From: G965276765 sp965276765
GTDB lineage: Bacteria; Actinomycetota; Acidimicrobiia; Acidimicrobiales; Palsa-688
Reading direction: 5' to 3'
Length of the DNA stretch: 64,000 nt
Assembly: GCA_965276765.1 (NCBI GenBank)
Contig: OZ255627.1
Location: 5,084,001 to 5,148,000 of the forward strand
Shown here: piece after piece, positions 42,118-51,597 of the stretch
Position numbering within the stretch: position 1 is the first letter of the stretch
Layout of the letters: every line of letters begins with the position of its first letter
Program-made: the position numbers and the translations under genes
Notes under the pieces: model-generated
What the model saw: the letters and a program-made list of their open reading frames with translations, nothing else
Databases searched by the model: none
What the model was told of the DNA's origin: nothing

Positions 42118-43743
42118 TTGGCGCTGACATCCGAGCGCCTCCTCACGCTCCACGCGCCGAGCGAAGAGGCGCCCTCGGTCGTATCCGACGGCGGTGGCAC
42201 GAAGTGGTTCCGGGGCGACCGGGTCGTCGTCGGAGCCTTCGTCGTCCTCGCCTTCGTCCTGCGAGTCCCGACCATCGCCCGCTCCTACTGGGTCGACGAG
42301 GCCATCAGCGTAGGAATCGCCACCCACCCACTCGGCCAACTCGGACCGCTTCTCCGCCAGGATGGCTCGCCGCCGCTTTGGTACGTCCTGCTCCACTTCT
42401 GGATCCAGCTGTTTGGATCGACACCGATCGCCACCCACAGCCTCTCGCTGCTGGTCTCGCTGACCGTCACGCCGCTCGCGTACTGGGCCGGAAGGATGCT
42501 GTTCGGACGGCCGGCAGCCCTCGCCGCCGCCGGCCTGAGCGCCACCAACCCTTTTCTCGGGTGGTACGCCACCGAGAACCGGATGTACACGCTGCTCGTG
42601 GCCATCTCGCTGGTAGCGCTCACCCTCACCGTCCTCGCCGTTCGCAACCGCAGTCCCCGCTACGCGGTCGGCGCCGTCGTCGCCTTCGCCGCGCTCGACT
42701 ACACCCACAACTGGGCCCTGTATCTCACGGCTGTGACCGGCATCTACCTCCTGGTGCGGGCCTGGTTGGCGCGCGACCGCCGGCTGGCGGGCTGGGTGAT
42801 CGCATCGGGTGCCGGCGTCGTCGCCATCTACTCGCCGTGGATCCCTTCCCTGCTCCGCCAGGTGAGCTCGACCGCGGCGCCCTGGGCGGTGCCGCCGGGG
42901 ATCGGTGACTTCTTCGCCGACCCATCGACCGCCATCGGTGGGACCATCGGCGTCATCGTCGCACCCCTCCTCCTCGGCGGGGTGCTCCTGACCCGCGGCC
43001 GGCGGTCGCGGGGCACGAGCCAGGCCGCCACCATGCTCGTGAGCGTGACCCTGGCGACGACCGTCGTGGGCTGGTTGGCGGCCCAGTTCGAGCCGTCGTG
43101 GACCGTCCGCTACCTCGCCATCACGATCCCGGGCTGGCTGATCGCCGCCGCCGGAGTGCTTGCCTGCACGACGGCGGGGAGGCGTGTGATCGTCGCCGTC
43201 TGCGTGCTGCTCGCCGGGTGGAGCGTCACCGGCGCGCTGCTGCCCAATCCCAACCCGGCGAGCGCCAAGGACAACGCCGCCGCGGTGGCGGGTGCCGCCA
43301 ACGGCGAGCTGCGGCCCGGCGACATGGTCGTCGTGACCCAGACCGAGCAGACGCCTGTCGTCCACTACTACCTCTCGGGCGGGCTCAGTTACTACGACCC
43401 GATGGGCAGGGTCAGGGACTCGAGCGTCGTCAACTGGACCGACATCATCGGCCGGCTCGACCGAGCCGATGTGTGCAAGACGATCGTGCCGGCCATCGCC
43501 GCCCTGCCCGTCGGCGCCAGGATCCTCGAGGTCGACCCCGAGAGCTCGGTCGGCACGTCCGGGTCGGCCTGGTCGCACGCCGTCAACCACCAGGTCGATG
43601 TCGTCATCCACCTCCTCACGCACGAGCCTTCGCTGCGAAGCGTGCGCTCCTTCAACGAGGCGACGTCACCCAAGCCCTACAGCCCCGTTATCGGTGAGCT
43701 GTTCGTCAAGCAGCGTGGCGCCACGACGTGCCCTTCGTCGTGA
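42118..43743 (+). CDS. GT-C glycosyltransferase, GT39/mannosyltransferase-like
   Basis: 541-residue polytopic protein of the PMT/ArnT-like GT-C superfamily, which transfers sugars from polyprenyl-phosphate donors outside the membrane. The first extracytoplasmic loop carries the catalytic Asp-Glu (ARSYWVDEAIS, D60-E61). DGSPPLWYVLLHFW and a large set of hydrophobic helices follow, with a C-terminal soluble part after residue 375 including GDMVVVTQTEQTPVVHYYLS. The start is TTG 42118 with a poor ribosome site, so an alternative cannot be excluded. Followed closely by the unknown membrane protein and facing a polyprenyl-phosphate-mannose synthase. Confidence 0.85.
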   Translation: MALTSERLLTLHAPSEEAPSVVSDGGGTKWFRGDRVVVGAFVVLAFVLRVPTIARSYWVDEAISVGIATHPLGQLGPLLRQDGSPPLWYVLLHFWIQLFGSTPIATHSLSLLVSLTVTPLAYWAGRMLFGRPAALAAAGLSATNPFLGWYATENRMYTLLVAISLVALTLTVLAVRNRSPRYAVGAVVAFAALDYTHNWALYLTAVTGIYLLVRAWLARDRRLAGWVIASGAGVVAIYSPWIPSLLRQVSSTAAPWAVPPGIGDFFADPSTAIGGTIGVIVAPLLLGGVLLTRGRRSRGTSQAATMLVSVTLATTVVGWLAAQFEPSWTVRYLAITIPGWLIAAAGVLACTTAGRRVIVAVCVLLAGWSVTGALLPNPNPASAKDNAAAVAGAANGELRPGDMVVVTQTEQTPVVHYYLSGGLSYYDPMGRVRDSSVVNWTDIIGRLDRADVCKTIVPAIAALPVGARILEVDPESSVGTSGSAWSHAVNHQVDVVIHLLTHEPSLRSVRSFNEATSPKPYSPVIGELFVKQRGATTCPSS

Positions 43744-43765
43744 GCCATCACGGGAGCCCCCGAAG

Positions 43766-45496
43766 GTGACCACGACGGCGCCTGCGCCCACGGCGGCCGG
43801 ACCGGTGGGTGCGGTGGCCTGGCCCCGAATCGCCCGGCTGTGGTTGTCACCCACCATCGCCGTGCTTGCGGTCGGCGTCGGCCTCGCCCTCGGCTGGCAC
43901 GGCGTGGACGTGGCGGCATCGACGCACCGGATCCACGAGTTTCGCCAGCACGGCTACGGCCTATGGGATGCCAGCTGGTACGGAGGCCAATGGACCCTCG
44001 ACTACAGCCTTGCCTTCGCGCCCGTCGCTTCGACCATCGGCCTGCCCGCCGTCGCCCTCGTGTCGGCCGCCGTGGCGACGTGGTCGTTTCAGCGGATCGT
44101 GGACCGCCACGTCGAAGCGGTCGCCGCAGCCTGCGCCGCCGGCGTGGTGTTCGCTCTCGGCAACGTGGTGCAGACGAGCATCGGCCAACTGCCCTACCTA
44201 TCCGGGGAAGCCGTGGGCCTGGCCGCCCTGGCCTTGGCGGCACGTCGTTGGTGGCTCCCGGCGTGGGTCCTCGCCCTCGGAACCAGCCTGCTGAGCCCCC
44301 TGGCGGGGCTGTTCGTGGCCGTCGCTGCGGGCGCCTGGGCCCTCAACGCGGCGTGGGACGCGGTCCGCGCCCGGCCGGCCGGCGTCGGGGGCCTCTTCGG
44401 CGTCGCCCCGGCCGCCGCCAAAGCGCCGGTCGGAAACGCGGCGGCACCCACCGGCGCCTGGCCCTCGGTCCGCATCGCCATCGCCGCCGCCGCCGTCGCC
44501 GTGGCCGCCGGGGTGCCGATCGTGACCACGGCCGTGCTGTTCCCCGGAGAGGGGCAGATGCCGTTCTCCCTGACCGACTGTGCCTGGGACCTGGCCATCG
44601 CCATCGCCGTCGGGCTGGCGACCAGACGAAGCGAACGGGTACTCCGGACGGGCATCGCCATCTACGCCGTCGCCCTCGTCGGCAGCTGGGCGGTGGCATC
44701 CCCGCTCGGGGGCAACGTCGGCCGCCTCGGTGACGTCATGGCCCTCCCGGTCGCAACCCTCGCCCTCTGGTCGAGGCGGAGGGTTGTGCTCGGGTTCCTC
44801 GCCGTCCCGCTCGTCGCCTCGTCGTGGGTCCCGGCGTGGGGCGCCATGACCTCGACGCACACGGCGGCGTCGACCGAACGGTCGTTCTACGTTCCGCTCG
44901 ACCGGTGGCTGCACGGCGTCGATCCCGGCGGCCTCGAGGGTCGGGTGGAGGTGGTCCCGACGTTCTCCCACTGGGAGTCGGTCTGGGTGGCCGACGCCGT
45001 TCCCATCGCCAGGGGGTGGGAACGCCAGAGCGACGTGACCCTCAACCCCATCTTCTACCGGACCGGCCGCATCGGCGCCGGCCCCTATCATCGCTGGCTG
45101 GTCGCCAACGGGGTCCGATGGGTGGCCCTGCCCCACGCCCCGCTCGACTACGCCGGGGTGCAGGAGGCCAAGCTGGTCGACGCCGGCGTGCCCGGGTTGA
45201 CACCCGTGTGGCACGACCGTGACTGGCGCGTCTACCGGGTCGACCGCTCGAGCGGTCTCGTCGCCGGCCACGCCACCGTGGTCCGGATGGCCAACAGCTC
45301 CATTGCGGTCAGGACGGCGACGGCGGGGACGTTTACCGTCAGGGTGCGCAGCAACGCCGATTGGCGCGTCACGTCCGGCTCCGCCTGCCTCACCACGACG
45401 CCAGGCGGATGGATCGGGCTGCACACCCCGACGCCTGAGACCGTAAACCTCGACCTCTCGTTGACGGGTCCGTCGGCAGCGTGCCGGGGGTCGTGA
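43766..45496 (+). CDS. Large multi-pass membrane protein of unknown function (paralogue of 33927)
   Basis: 576 residues, about ten helices then a C-terminal extracytoplasmic domain. Shared with the 33927 protein: GYGLWDASWYGGQWTLDYS, GQLPYLSGEA, IARGWERQSD, NPIFYRTGRIG, WLVANGVRWVALPHAPLDYAG and the terminal beta-rich part. Start GTG 43766 has GGGAG 9 nt upstream and lies 22 bp after the glycosyltransferase, so they are co-transcribed. Pairing with a GT-C enzyme suggests a role in surface glycan or glycoprotein biogenesis; this is inference. Unlike its paralogue it has no repeat insertion. Confidence 0.75.
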   Translation: MTTTAPAPTAAGPVGAVAWPRIARLWLSPTIAVLAVGVGLALGWHGVDVAASTHRIHEFRQHGYGLWDASWYGGQWTLDYSLAFAPVASTIGLPAVALVSAAVATWSFQRIVDRHVEAVAAACAAGVVFALGNVVQTSIGQLPYLSGEAVGLAALALAARRWWLPAWVLALGTSLLSPLAGLFVAVAAGAWALNAAWDAVRARPAGVGGLFGVAPAAAKAPVGNAAAPTGAWPSVRIAIAAAAVAVAAGVPIVTTAVLFPGEGQMPFSLTDCAWDLAIAIAVGLATRRSERVLRTGIAIYAVALVGSWAVASPLGGNVGRLGDVMALPVATLALWSRRRVVLGFLAVPLVASSWVPAWGAMTSTHTAASTERSFYVPLDRWLHGVDPGGLEGRVEVVPTFSHWESVWVADAVPIARGWERQSDVTLNPIFYRTGRIGAGPYHRWLVANGVRWVALPHAPLDYAGVQEAKLVDAGVPGLTPVWHDRDWRVYRVDRSSGLVAGHATVVRMANSSIAVRTATAGTFTVRVRSNADWRVTSGSACLTTTPGGWIGLHTPTPETVNLDLSLTGPSAACRGS

Positions 45497-45524
45497 GGGC
45501 GCCAGGGTCAGACCCCCGGTGGGG

Positions 45525-46235
45525 TCAACGGCCGAACCGCCGGGCCATTCCCCATTTCGTCACCAGCACGAGCGCCTCGGCCGTGATACGCCACGACATC
45601 TTCGACTCGCCCTCGAGCCTGTCGACGAAGCGGATCGGCACCTCCACGATCTCCGCGCCCGCCTGCGCCGCCCGGTAGGCCATCTCGATCTGGAAGCCGT
45701 ACCCGCCGGCGGAGATGCCGTCGAGGGGCAGGCGCCGGAGCAGGTCGGCCCGAAACGCACGGAACCCCGATGTCAGGTCGCCGACGGGCACGCCGAGCAG
45801 CCACGACGAGTACCGGTTGCCGGCCCGGGACAGCAGCCGCCTCCCGAGCGTCCAGTGCGGGATGGCGCCGCCGGGAATGTAGCGCGACCCGATGACCAGA
45901 TCGGCATGACCCAAGGCGTCGAGCAGGCCGGGCACGACGGCGGGGTCATGGGACAGGTCGGCGTCCATCTCCACCAGGGCGTCGTAGCCGCCATCGAGTC
46001 CCCACTCGAACCCGGCCAGGTAGGCCCGGCCGAGTCCGGCCTTCACCTCTCGGCGCAGCACGTGGACGCCACCGATGTCATCGCCGGTCTTCTCGGCCAG
46101 GTCGGCGGTGCCGTCGGGGCTCCCGTCATCGACCACGAGCACGTGGGCGGCCGGCGCCGCGGCCCGTACGACACGGAGCACCTCCTCGATCGTCGAGGCC
46201 TCGTTGTAGGTCGGGACGACGACCAGAGGGCGCAT
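45525..46235 (-). CDS. Polyprenol monophosphomannose synthase (GT2, Ppm1/DPM1-like)
   Basis: 236-residue GT2 enzyme that would move mannose from GDP-mannose to polyprenyl phosphate. VVVPTYNEASTIEEV (residues 5-19), VVDDGSPDGT (34-43), EMDADLSHDP with the DxD at D91/D93, and GSRYIPGGAIPHWTLGRRLL match bacterial and eukaryotic DPM synthases. There is no C-terminal membrane domain, so it acts at the inner membrane face, as in mycobacterial Ppm1's catalytic part. The product is the donor for GT-C mannosyltransferases such as the one at 42118. Confidence 0.93.
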   Translation of the reverse strand: MRPLVVVPTYNEASTIEEVLRVVRAAAPAAHVLVVDDGSPDGTADLAEKTGDDIGGVHVLRREVKAGLGRAYLAGFEWGLDGGYDALVEMDADLSHDPAVVPGLLDALGHADLVIGSRYIPGGAIPHWTLGRRLLSRAGNRYSSWLLGVPVGDLTSGFRAFRADLLRRLPLDGISAGGYGFQIEMAYRAAQAGAEIVEVPIRFVDRLEGESKMSWRITAEALVLVTKWGMARRFGR

Positions 46236-46268
46236 CGTGCCACGCTATCCCCGAGCCGACGCCGGGGT

Positions 46269-47060
46269 TCACGCCACGTCGACGTCGATCCCATCGGCGA
46301 GGAACGACCTGGCCCCCTTGAGCGCCGCCGCCGGCAGGAACGGGTCCTCGTAGGCCCATACGGCGTCGGGGAAGCTCTGCCCCTCGACCTCGACGCTCCA
46401 GTACGAAGCGATCCCCTTGTAGGGGCACACGCTTGACGTGGGGCTCGGAGCGAGGACGGCACCTTCGACGTCGTCGGCCGGAAGGTACCAGCGGGTGGGG
46501 AAACCGGTCTCGTTGACGGCGAGGGCCCGCGTGCTCTGCGCCACGACCCGACCGCCGATGCTGACCTTGACCTGGCGTGAGGAACGCAGGATGTCGACAC
46601 GGTGAAAGGGGTCCCTGGGATGGCCCAGGACCTCCTCGTCCTCTTCCATCCAGCTGCCCCATCGTTCCACGTAGGGCGAGAGCAGGCCGGACAGGTCGGG
46701 AGCGCCCGGCAGGGGCTGCTCGTACTCCCAAAAGGCGTCCTCGACCAGCCGAGCGCCGACGCGGAGGTGCCAATACCTGGCGTCGCCCTTGAACGGGCAG
46801 TGCGTAACCGTCGGGCTGGCCTCGAGGAGGTCGGTGGCCACGTCGCGCCTCGGCAGGTACCACCGGGGCAGCATCCTGGTCTCGTGGAGCATCCGACCAG
46901 CGACGGTGTCGAGCACCGTCACCCCGTCGAGCGCCCCGCGGATCCGTTGCGGTAGGTCGTGGACGAAGAGCAGATGGGCGGGGGTCGAGGGAACCTCGAT
47001 GTTGAGCGAGCCGCCCGTCGGACGGCCGAGGGGTGCGATGGAACCAAGCGTGAGGGACAC
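46269..47060 (-). CDS. Tandem DUF427 protein
   Basis: 263-residue protein with two copies of the small DUF427 beta-fold. Copy 1 spans about 40-120 (HETRMLPRWYLPRRDV, then THCPFKGDARYWHL) and copy 2 about 165-255 (NETGFPTRWYLPADDVEG, then SVCPYKGIASYWSVEVEG). Each has the Cys-Pro-x-Lys-Gly signature and the WYLP strand. The family is widespread in actinobacteria with no assigned biochemical role; ligand binding has been suggested from structure. Separated by 33 bp from the mannose synthase on the same strand. Confidence 0.9.
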   Translation of the reverse strand: MSLTLGSIAPLGRPTGGSLNIEVPSTPAHLLFVHDLPQRIRGALDGVTVLDTVAGRMLHETRMLPRWYLPRRDVATDLLEASPTVTHCPFKGDARYWHLRVGARLVEDAFWEYEQPLPGAPDLSGLLSPYVERWGSWMEEDEEVLGHPRDPFHRVDILRSSRQVKVSIGGRVVAQSTRALAVNETGFPTRWYLPADDVEGAVLAPSPTSSVCPYKGIASYWSVEVEGQSFPDAVWAYEDPFLPAAALKGARSFLADGIDVDVA

Positions 47061-47164
47061 ACCGCTGTCCTAGCACGCCGGGCCGGCAGTGGGCAGCGGC
47101 CTCTTCGACGTCGATACGGGCCCTATCCTCGGAATCGGGCCGGCCGGTCCCGGCCGGGTCGACG

Positions 47165-49177
47165 GTGGCCGCACGAACGAGGAGATCAGCCGTAGCACGC
47201 CCCCCCAACGACGTCGCAGGCATCAGGCGCTCGGCGACTTCCGTCGGCCGGACGGCCCGTCGAGCGCGTGGTCACCTCGAGGTCGTCTTCGGCGGTCCCC
47301 TCCGGGCGCGGGTGATCATCCTCCTCGCCGGCGTCCTGGCCATGAGCAGCGCCGATGCCGCCACCGTCGGGGCATCGGCAACCGAGCTGCGCCGGGCCCT
47401 GCACATCGGCAACACCGACATCGGGCTGCTCGTCACGGTCAGCTCGCTCGTCGCCGCGGCGGCGAGCCTGCCGTTCGGGGTGCTCGCCGACCGGGTCAAA
47501 CGGACTCGAACCCTCGGGTTCACGGTGATGCTGTGGGGGATCGCCATGTTGTGGAGCGCGGCGTCCACCTCGTTCGGAGAGCTCCTGCTCGCCCGACTTG
47601 CCCTCGGCGTGGTGACCGCGTCGTCGGGTCCCGTCGTGGCGTCGATGATCGGCGACTACTTCCCGAGCGGCGAGCGAGGAAGGGTGTACGGCTACATCCT
47701 CACAGGGGAGCTCGTCGGGGCCGGGATCGGCTTCGCCGTAACCGGCGACGTCGCCGCCCTTTCGTGGCGGGCGGCGTTCGTCATCCTCGCCCTTCCGACG
47801 TTCGTGCTCTCCCGTTTGCTGTTCCGCCTGCCCGAGCCGGTCCGGGGTGGCGTGGCGCCACTCGCTCGCGACGACGCCGAGGGAGCGACCGACGATCCGG
47901 GGCGGGCGACGGCCGGCGGGTCGGGCGTCGGCCGGTCGGCTGGCGGGGCGGGGCCGGCGGTTGCTGGTGGTACGGACGCCGGCGGTGGGGGCGCAGGCGG
48001 TGCGGGTGCGGCCGCTGGTGCGGGCGCGGGCGGCGTCGGCGGTACGGGCGGTGCCGGTGCGGGCGGTATGGGGGCAGCAGCCGGGCGGTGGTCGGGTCCT
48101 GGCGGAGGTCGCCGTCGGCGAGGGGGCGCCTCCTACGATCCGTTCCCCTATCCCCACGACCCGTACCGAGACGACCCGTACCGGGCCAACCCGCCCGAGC
48201 CTGCGTACGACGCCTCGCTCGGAGCCGACCCGTATCGTGACGACACTGCGGTGATCGGTGCGGGGGCGCCGCCGATCGGCGGGGCGCCGGGCGGGCCCGT
48301 TCCGCTCGCCGGCGCCCCCGAACCTACCCGCCGGCTGGCGGGGAACGCCGACCCGCGGGGGGAGCGGGCGGCGGTGATCGGCCGGGACGAGGTGGGACCC
48401 GACGAACCCGAGGACGACCCGCTCGAACACGAGACCGACGCGCAGCGCGTCGCCCGCGAGCGCGGCATCCTCCCCGACCCCGATCTCGTGTTGCACAGCG
48501 ACGCGAGGAAGCTCAGCCTGTGGCAGGCGGTCCGCTATGTCCTGCGCATCCGCACCAACGTCATCCTCATCATCGCCAGCGCCTGTGCCTACTTCTACCT
48601 CTCCGGCATCGAGACGTTCGCCTCCGAGTTCACCTCACAGCAGTACGGGGTACCGCAGGCTTTGGCCAACGCCCTCATCCTCGTGATCGGGATCGGAGCG
48701 GTCGCCGGCGTGCTCGTGGGCGGCGGCTTCAGTGACTACCTGCTTCGCCGGCGGTACCTCAACTCCCGCATCGCCGTGGCCGGAGCGGCGGCGCTGCTGA
48801 CGACCCTGCTCTTTCTCCCCGCCATCCTGACGCGAAGCGTGGTGACGGCGCTGCCCTACCTGACGCTCGCCGGGTTTGCCCTGATGGCCCAGAACCCACC
48901 CATCGACGCCGCCCGCCTCGACATCGTCCCACCGCTGCTCTGGGGGCGCGCCGAGGGGGTCAGGGGGCTGCTCAGAACAGCGGCACAGTCGCTTGCGCCC
49001 GTGCTCTTCGGGGCCTGCTCCGAGCTGTTCGGCCGGGGCCGGATCGGCCTGCAGTGGACGTTCCTGATCATGCTCGTCCCGCTCCTCGCCAACGGCGTCA
49101 TCCTCATGATCGCCCTGCGCTCCTACCCGCGCGACGTGGCCACGGCCGCCGCCGCCCGCCGACCCCGCCAGCTCTGA
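47165..49177 (+). CDS. MFS transporter with very long low-complexity central loop
   Basis: 670 residues, against about 430 for a usual MFS member. Six N-terminal helices include LPFGVLADRVKRTRTLGF (the A-like loop) and a spinster-like GDYFPSGERGRVYGYILTGE. Residues about 232-445 are a cytoplasmic loop rich in Gly/Ala, then Arg, then PYDPYRDDPYRANPP-type repeats and an acidic stretch. Six further helices follow (from LSLWQAVRYV). Substrate unknown. The start is GTG 47165 and could be later, since the first 45 residues are Arg-rich and non-conserved. Confidence 0.85.
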   Translation: MAARTRRSAVARPPNDVAGIRRSATSVGRTARRARGHLEVVFGGPLRARVIILLAGVLAMSSADAATVGASATELRRALHIGNTDIGLLVTVSSLVAAAASLPFGVLADRVKRTRTLGFTVMLWGIAMLWSAASTSFGELLLARLALGVVTASSGPVVASMIGDYFPSGERGRVYGYILTGELVGAGIGFAVTGDVAALSWRAAFVILALPTFVLSRLLFRLPEPVRGGVAPLARDDAEGATDDPGRATAGGSGVGRSAGGAGPAVAGGTDAGGGGAGGAGAAAGAGAGGVGGTGGAGAGGMGAAAGRWSGPGGGRRRRGGASYDPFPYPHDPYRDDPYRANPPEPAYDASLGADPYRDDTAVIGAGAPPIGGAPGGPVPLAGAPEPTRRLAGNADPRGERAAVIGRDEVGPDEPEDDPLEHETDAQRVARERGILPDPDLVLHSDARKLSLWQAVRYVLRIRTNVILIIASACAYFYLSGIETFASEFTSQQYGVPQALANALILVIGIGAVAGVLVGGGFSDYLLRRRYLNSRIAVAGAAALLTTLLFLPAILTRSVVTALPYLTLAGFALMAQNPPIDAARLDIVPPLLWGRAEGVRGLLRTAAQSLAPVLFGACSELFGRGRIGLQWTFLIMLVPLLANGVILMIALRSYPRDVATAAAARRPRQL

Positions 49178-49221
49178 GCCGGCGGCGGGAACGGCGGCCC
49201 GGCGGGGACGGCGGCCGCCGG

Positions 49222-51597
49222 TCAGATGTCGGCGCCGGCCGCCTCAGGCTCGGCGCCCTCACCGAAGATCGGCAGGGCGGCGAAGACGTCGGGCGGCTCA
49301 CGCCACGGCGAGGCGGGCGAACCGGCCTCGGCGTCGCGGATGGCTCGCCAGACCCGCTCGGGCGTGCAGGGCATGTCGATGTGGCGGACGCCCAGGTGGG
49401 CGACGGCGTCGATCACGGCGTTGTGGACCGCCGGTGTAGAGCCGATCGTGCCGGATTCGCCGATTCCCTTGGCTCCGAGCGGGTTGAGCGGGCTCGGCGT
49501 CTCAATGTTGCTGGCCTCGTACGCCGGCACCTCGGCTGCGCTCGGCATGGCGTAGTCGGTGAGGTTGGCGGTGAGCGGGTTGCCGTCGGCGTCGTAGACC
49601 ATCTGCTCCCACAGGGCCTGCGCCATGCCCTGGGCGATGCCACCGTGCTGCTGGCCGGCCACGATCAGCGGGTTGAGGATGCGTCCGCAGTCGTCGACGG
49701 CGAAATGGCGGATCGGACGGGCGAGCCCGGTGTCCCTGTCGACTTCGACCACGGCGATGTGCGCGCCGAACGGAAAGGTCGCACCTTTCTGGCTGAAGTC
49801 CACCGAAGCGGCCAGGGCTCCGCCATCGGCCGCGGCCCTGCCGGCCAGATCGGCCCAGGTCAGCGCGGTGGCCGGAACCCCGGCCACGCCGACCCGCCCG
49901 TCGTCGGTCACCACGATGTCGTCTGGGCTTGCCTCGAGGTGCCGGGCGGCGACGTCGCGGGCCTGATCGAGGACCTGCTCGGCCGCGCTGAGCACGGCGT
50001 TGCCGCCGAGCTGCAGGGACCGCGAACCACCGGTACCTCCTCCGTGCGCCACCTCGGCCGTGTCCGACTGGATCATCCGGATCCGCTCGAACGGGATCCC
50101 GAGCCGGTCGGCGACGATCATGGCGAACGACGTCGGATGGCCCTGCCCGTGGCCGGACGTGCCGACCCGGATCGTGGCCCCGCCGTCGTCGCCGATCTCG
50201 ACGACGCCGAGCTCGCCTCCGCCGGCTCCGGTGACCTCCACGTAGACGGAGACGCCGATGCCGAGGAGGAGCCGGTCGCCGGTCTCGCGGCGCTTGGCCT
50301 GCTCTCGGCGCAGGTCGTCGTACCCGGCGACCCGCACTACTTCCTCGAGCGCCCTGCCGTAGTTGCCGCTGTCGTAGGTCGTCCCCATGACCGTGGTGTA
50401 AGGGAACACGTCGGGACCAAGGAGGTTGCGCCGGCGGAGCTCGACCGGGTCGACGTCGAGCTCGCCCGCCGCCAGATCCATCAGCCGCTCGAGCATCTCG
50501 GCGGCCTCCGGCCGACCCGCCCCTCGGAACGCCCCCATCGGGGTGGTGTTGGTCAGCGCCGAGGCCACGTCGTAGCGGATCGCCGGGATCCGGTACACGC
50601 CCTGCGCCATCATCCGGGTGGGACCGAGCGCCAGGGCACCACCGAAGCCGGCGTAGGCGCCGGAGTCGGAGATGACCCGACACCGCATGCCCGTGATCCT
50701 GGCGTCATCGTCGAAGCCCATCTCGACGTAGTCGACCTGGCCCCGACCGTGCGGTGTCGCCACCAGATTCTCCGAGCGAGTCTCGCTCCACGCGACGGGC
50801 CGACCGAGGAGTCGGGACGTGGCCACGACGACCACGTGTTCGGCGCCGGCGCCCGCCTTGGCGCCAAAAGCGCCGCCGACGGCCGGAGCGATCACCCGCA
50901 CGGCGGCGGGGTCGAGGCCGAGCACGCCGCACACCTGACCGTGAAACCCGTGGGGCATCTGGGTGGAGACCCAGATCGTCAGGTTGTGGCCCCGTCCGTC
51001 GTCACCGGGAACCACGGTGATGGCGTTGGTCTCCATGGGCATGACCGCCACCCGTTGATTGTCGAGGCGCAGCCTGACCACGTGGGCGGCCCCGTCGAGG
51101 GGATCGGGGCCGGCGGGATCACGAAACCCGGCCGCCAGGTTGGTACCCATCTCCTCGAACTGCAGGGCCGCGTCCGAAGCCAGCGCCGATTCGGCGTCGA
51201 CGACGGCGGGGAGAGGGTCGTAGTCGACGACCACGAGCTCGGCGGCGTCGACGGCCTGCTGGCGGGTCTCGGCGACGACAGCGGCCACGACGTCGCCGAC
51301 GAAGCGGACCTTGTCCACAGCGAGCGGAGGACGCCCCGCCTTCGGGTTCAGGATCATGAACCCGTGCACCACCGGCAACTCAAGGTCTGAAGCGGTGAGC
51401 ACCCTCACCACACCGGGCGAGCGGCCGGCGTCGGCGATGTCGATCGAGTTGATCCGGCCATGAGCGATGGTCGCTCGCACGAAGACGAGATGGAGCAGTC
51501 CCTCGACTCGAATGTCGCTCACGTAGTCGGCGCCGCCGACAAGGAGTTGAGGATCTTCGAGGCGGGGAACCCGATTACCGAGTATGGATCCAGGCAT
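49222..51597 (-). CDS. Molybdenum hydroxylase large subunit (CoxL/xanthine dehydrogenase family, form II-like)
   Basis: 791-residue molybdopterin-binding subunit. Conserved elements: LGNRVPRLEDPQLLVGGADY, VGGAFGAKAGAGAEH (Moco contact), GAFRGAGRPEAAEMLERLMD at the active-site loop, SGHGQGHPTSF and GAKGIGESGTIG with the catalytic Glu. The active-site loop is AFRGAGR, as in form II CoxL-like enzymes, not the AYxCSFR of true CO dehydrogenase. No genes for the FAD or iron-sulfur subunits adjoin it, so partners must be elsewhere or it is an orphan. It depends on the cofactor made by the moaA/moaC/glp cluster. Confidence 0.9.
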   Translation of the reverse strand: MPGSILGNRVPRLEDPQLLVGGADYVSDIRVEGLLHLVFVRATIAHGRINSIDIADAGRSPGVVRVLTASDLELPVVHGFMILNPKAGRPPLAVDKVRFVGDVVAAVVAETRQQAVDAAELVVVDYDPLPAVVDAESALASDAALQFEEMGTNLAAGFRDPAGPDPLDGAAHVVRLRLDNQRVAVMPMETNAITVVPGDDGRGHNLTIWVSTQMPHGFHGQVCGVLGLDPAAVRVIAPAVGGAFGAKAGAGAEHVVVVATSRLLGRPVAWSETRSENLVATPHGRGQVDYVEMGFDDDARITGMRCRVISDSGAYAGFGGALALGPTRMMAQGVYRIPAIRYDVASALTNTTPMGAFRGAGRPEAAEMLERLMDLAAGELDVDPVELRRRNLLGPDVFPYTTVMGTTYDSGNYGRALEEVVRVAGYDDLRREQAKRRETGDRLLLGIGVSVYVEVTGAGGGELGVVEIGDDGGATIRVGTSGHGQGHPTSFAMIVADRLGIPFERIRMIQSDTAEVAHGGGTGGSRSLQLGGNAVLSAAEQVLDQARDVAARHLEASPDDIVVTDDGRVGVAGVPATALTWADLAGRAAADGGALAASVDFSQKGATFPFGAHIAVVEVDRDTGLARPIRHFAVDDCGRILNPLIVAGQQHGGIAQGMAQALWEQMVYDADGNPLTANLTDYAMPSAAEVPAYEASNIETPSPLNPLGAKGIGESGTIGSTPAVHNAVIDAVAHLGVRHIDMPCTPERVWRAIRDAEAGSPASPWREPPDVFAALPIFGEGAEPEAAGADI

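Noticed and set aside
49222..51597. Aerobic CO dehydrogenase large subunit
   Set aside because: The active-site loop reads AFRGAGR instead of AYxCSFR, and no coxM or coxS gene adjoins.
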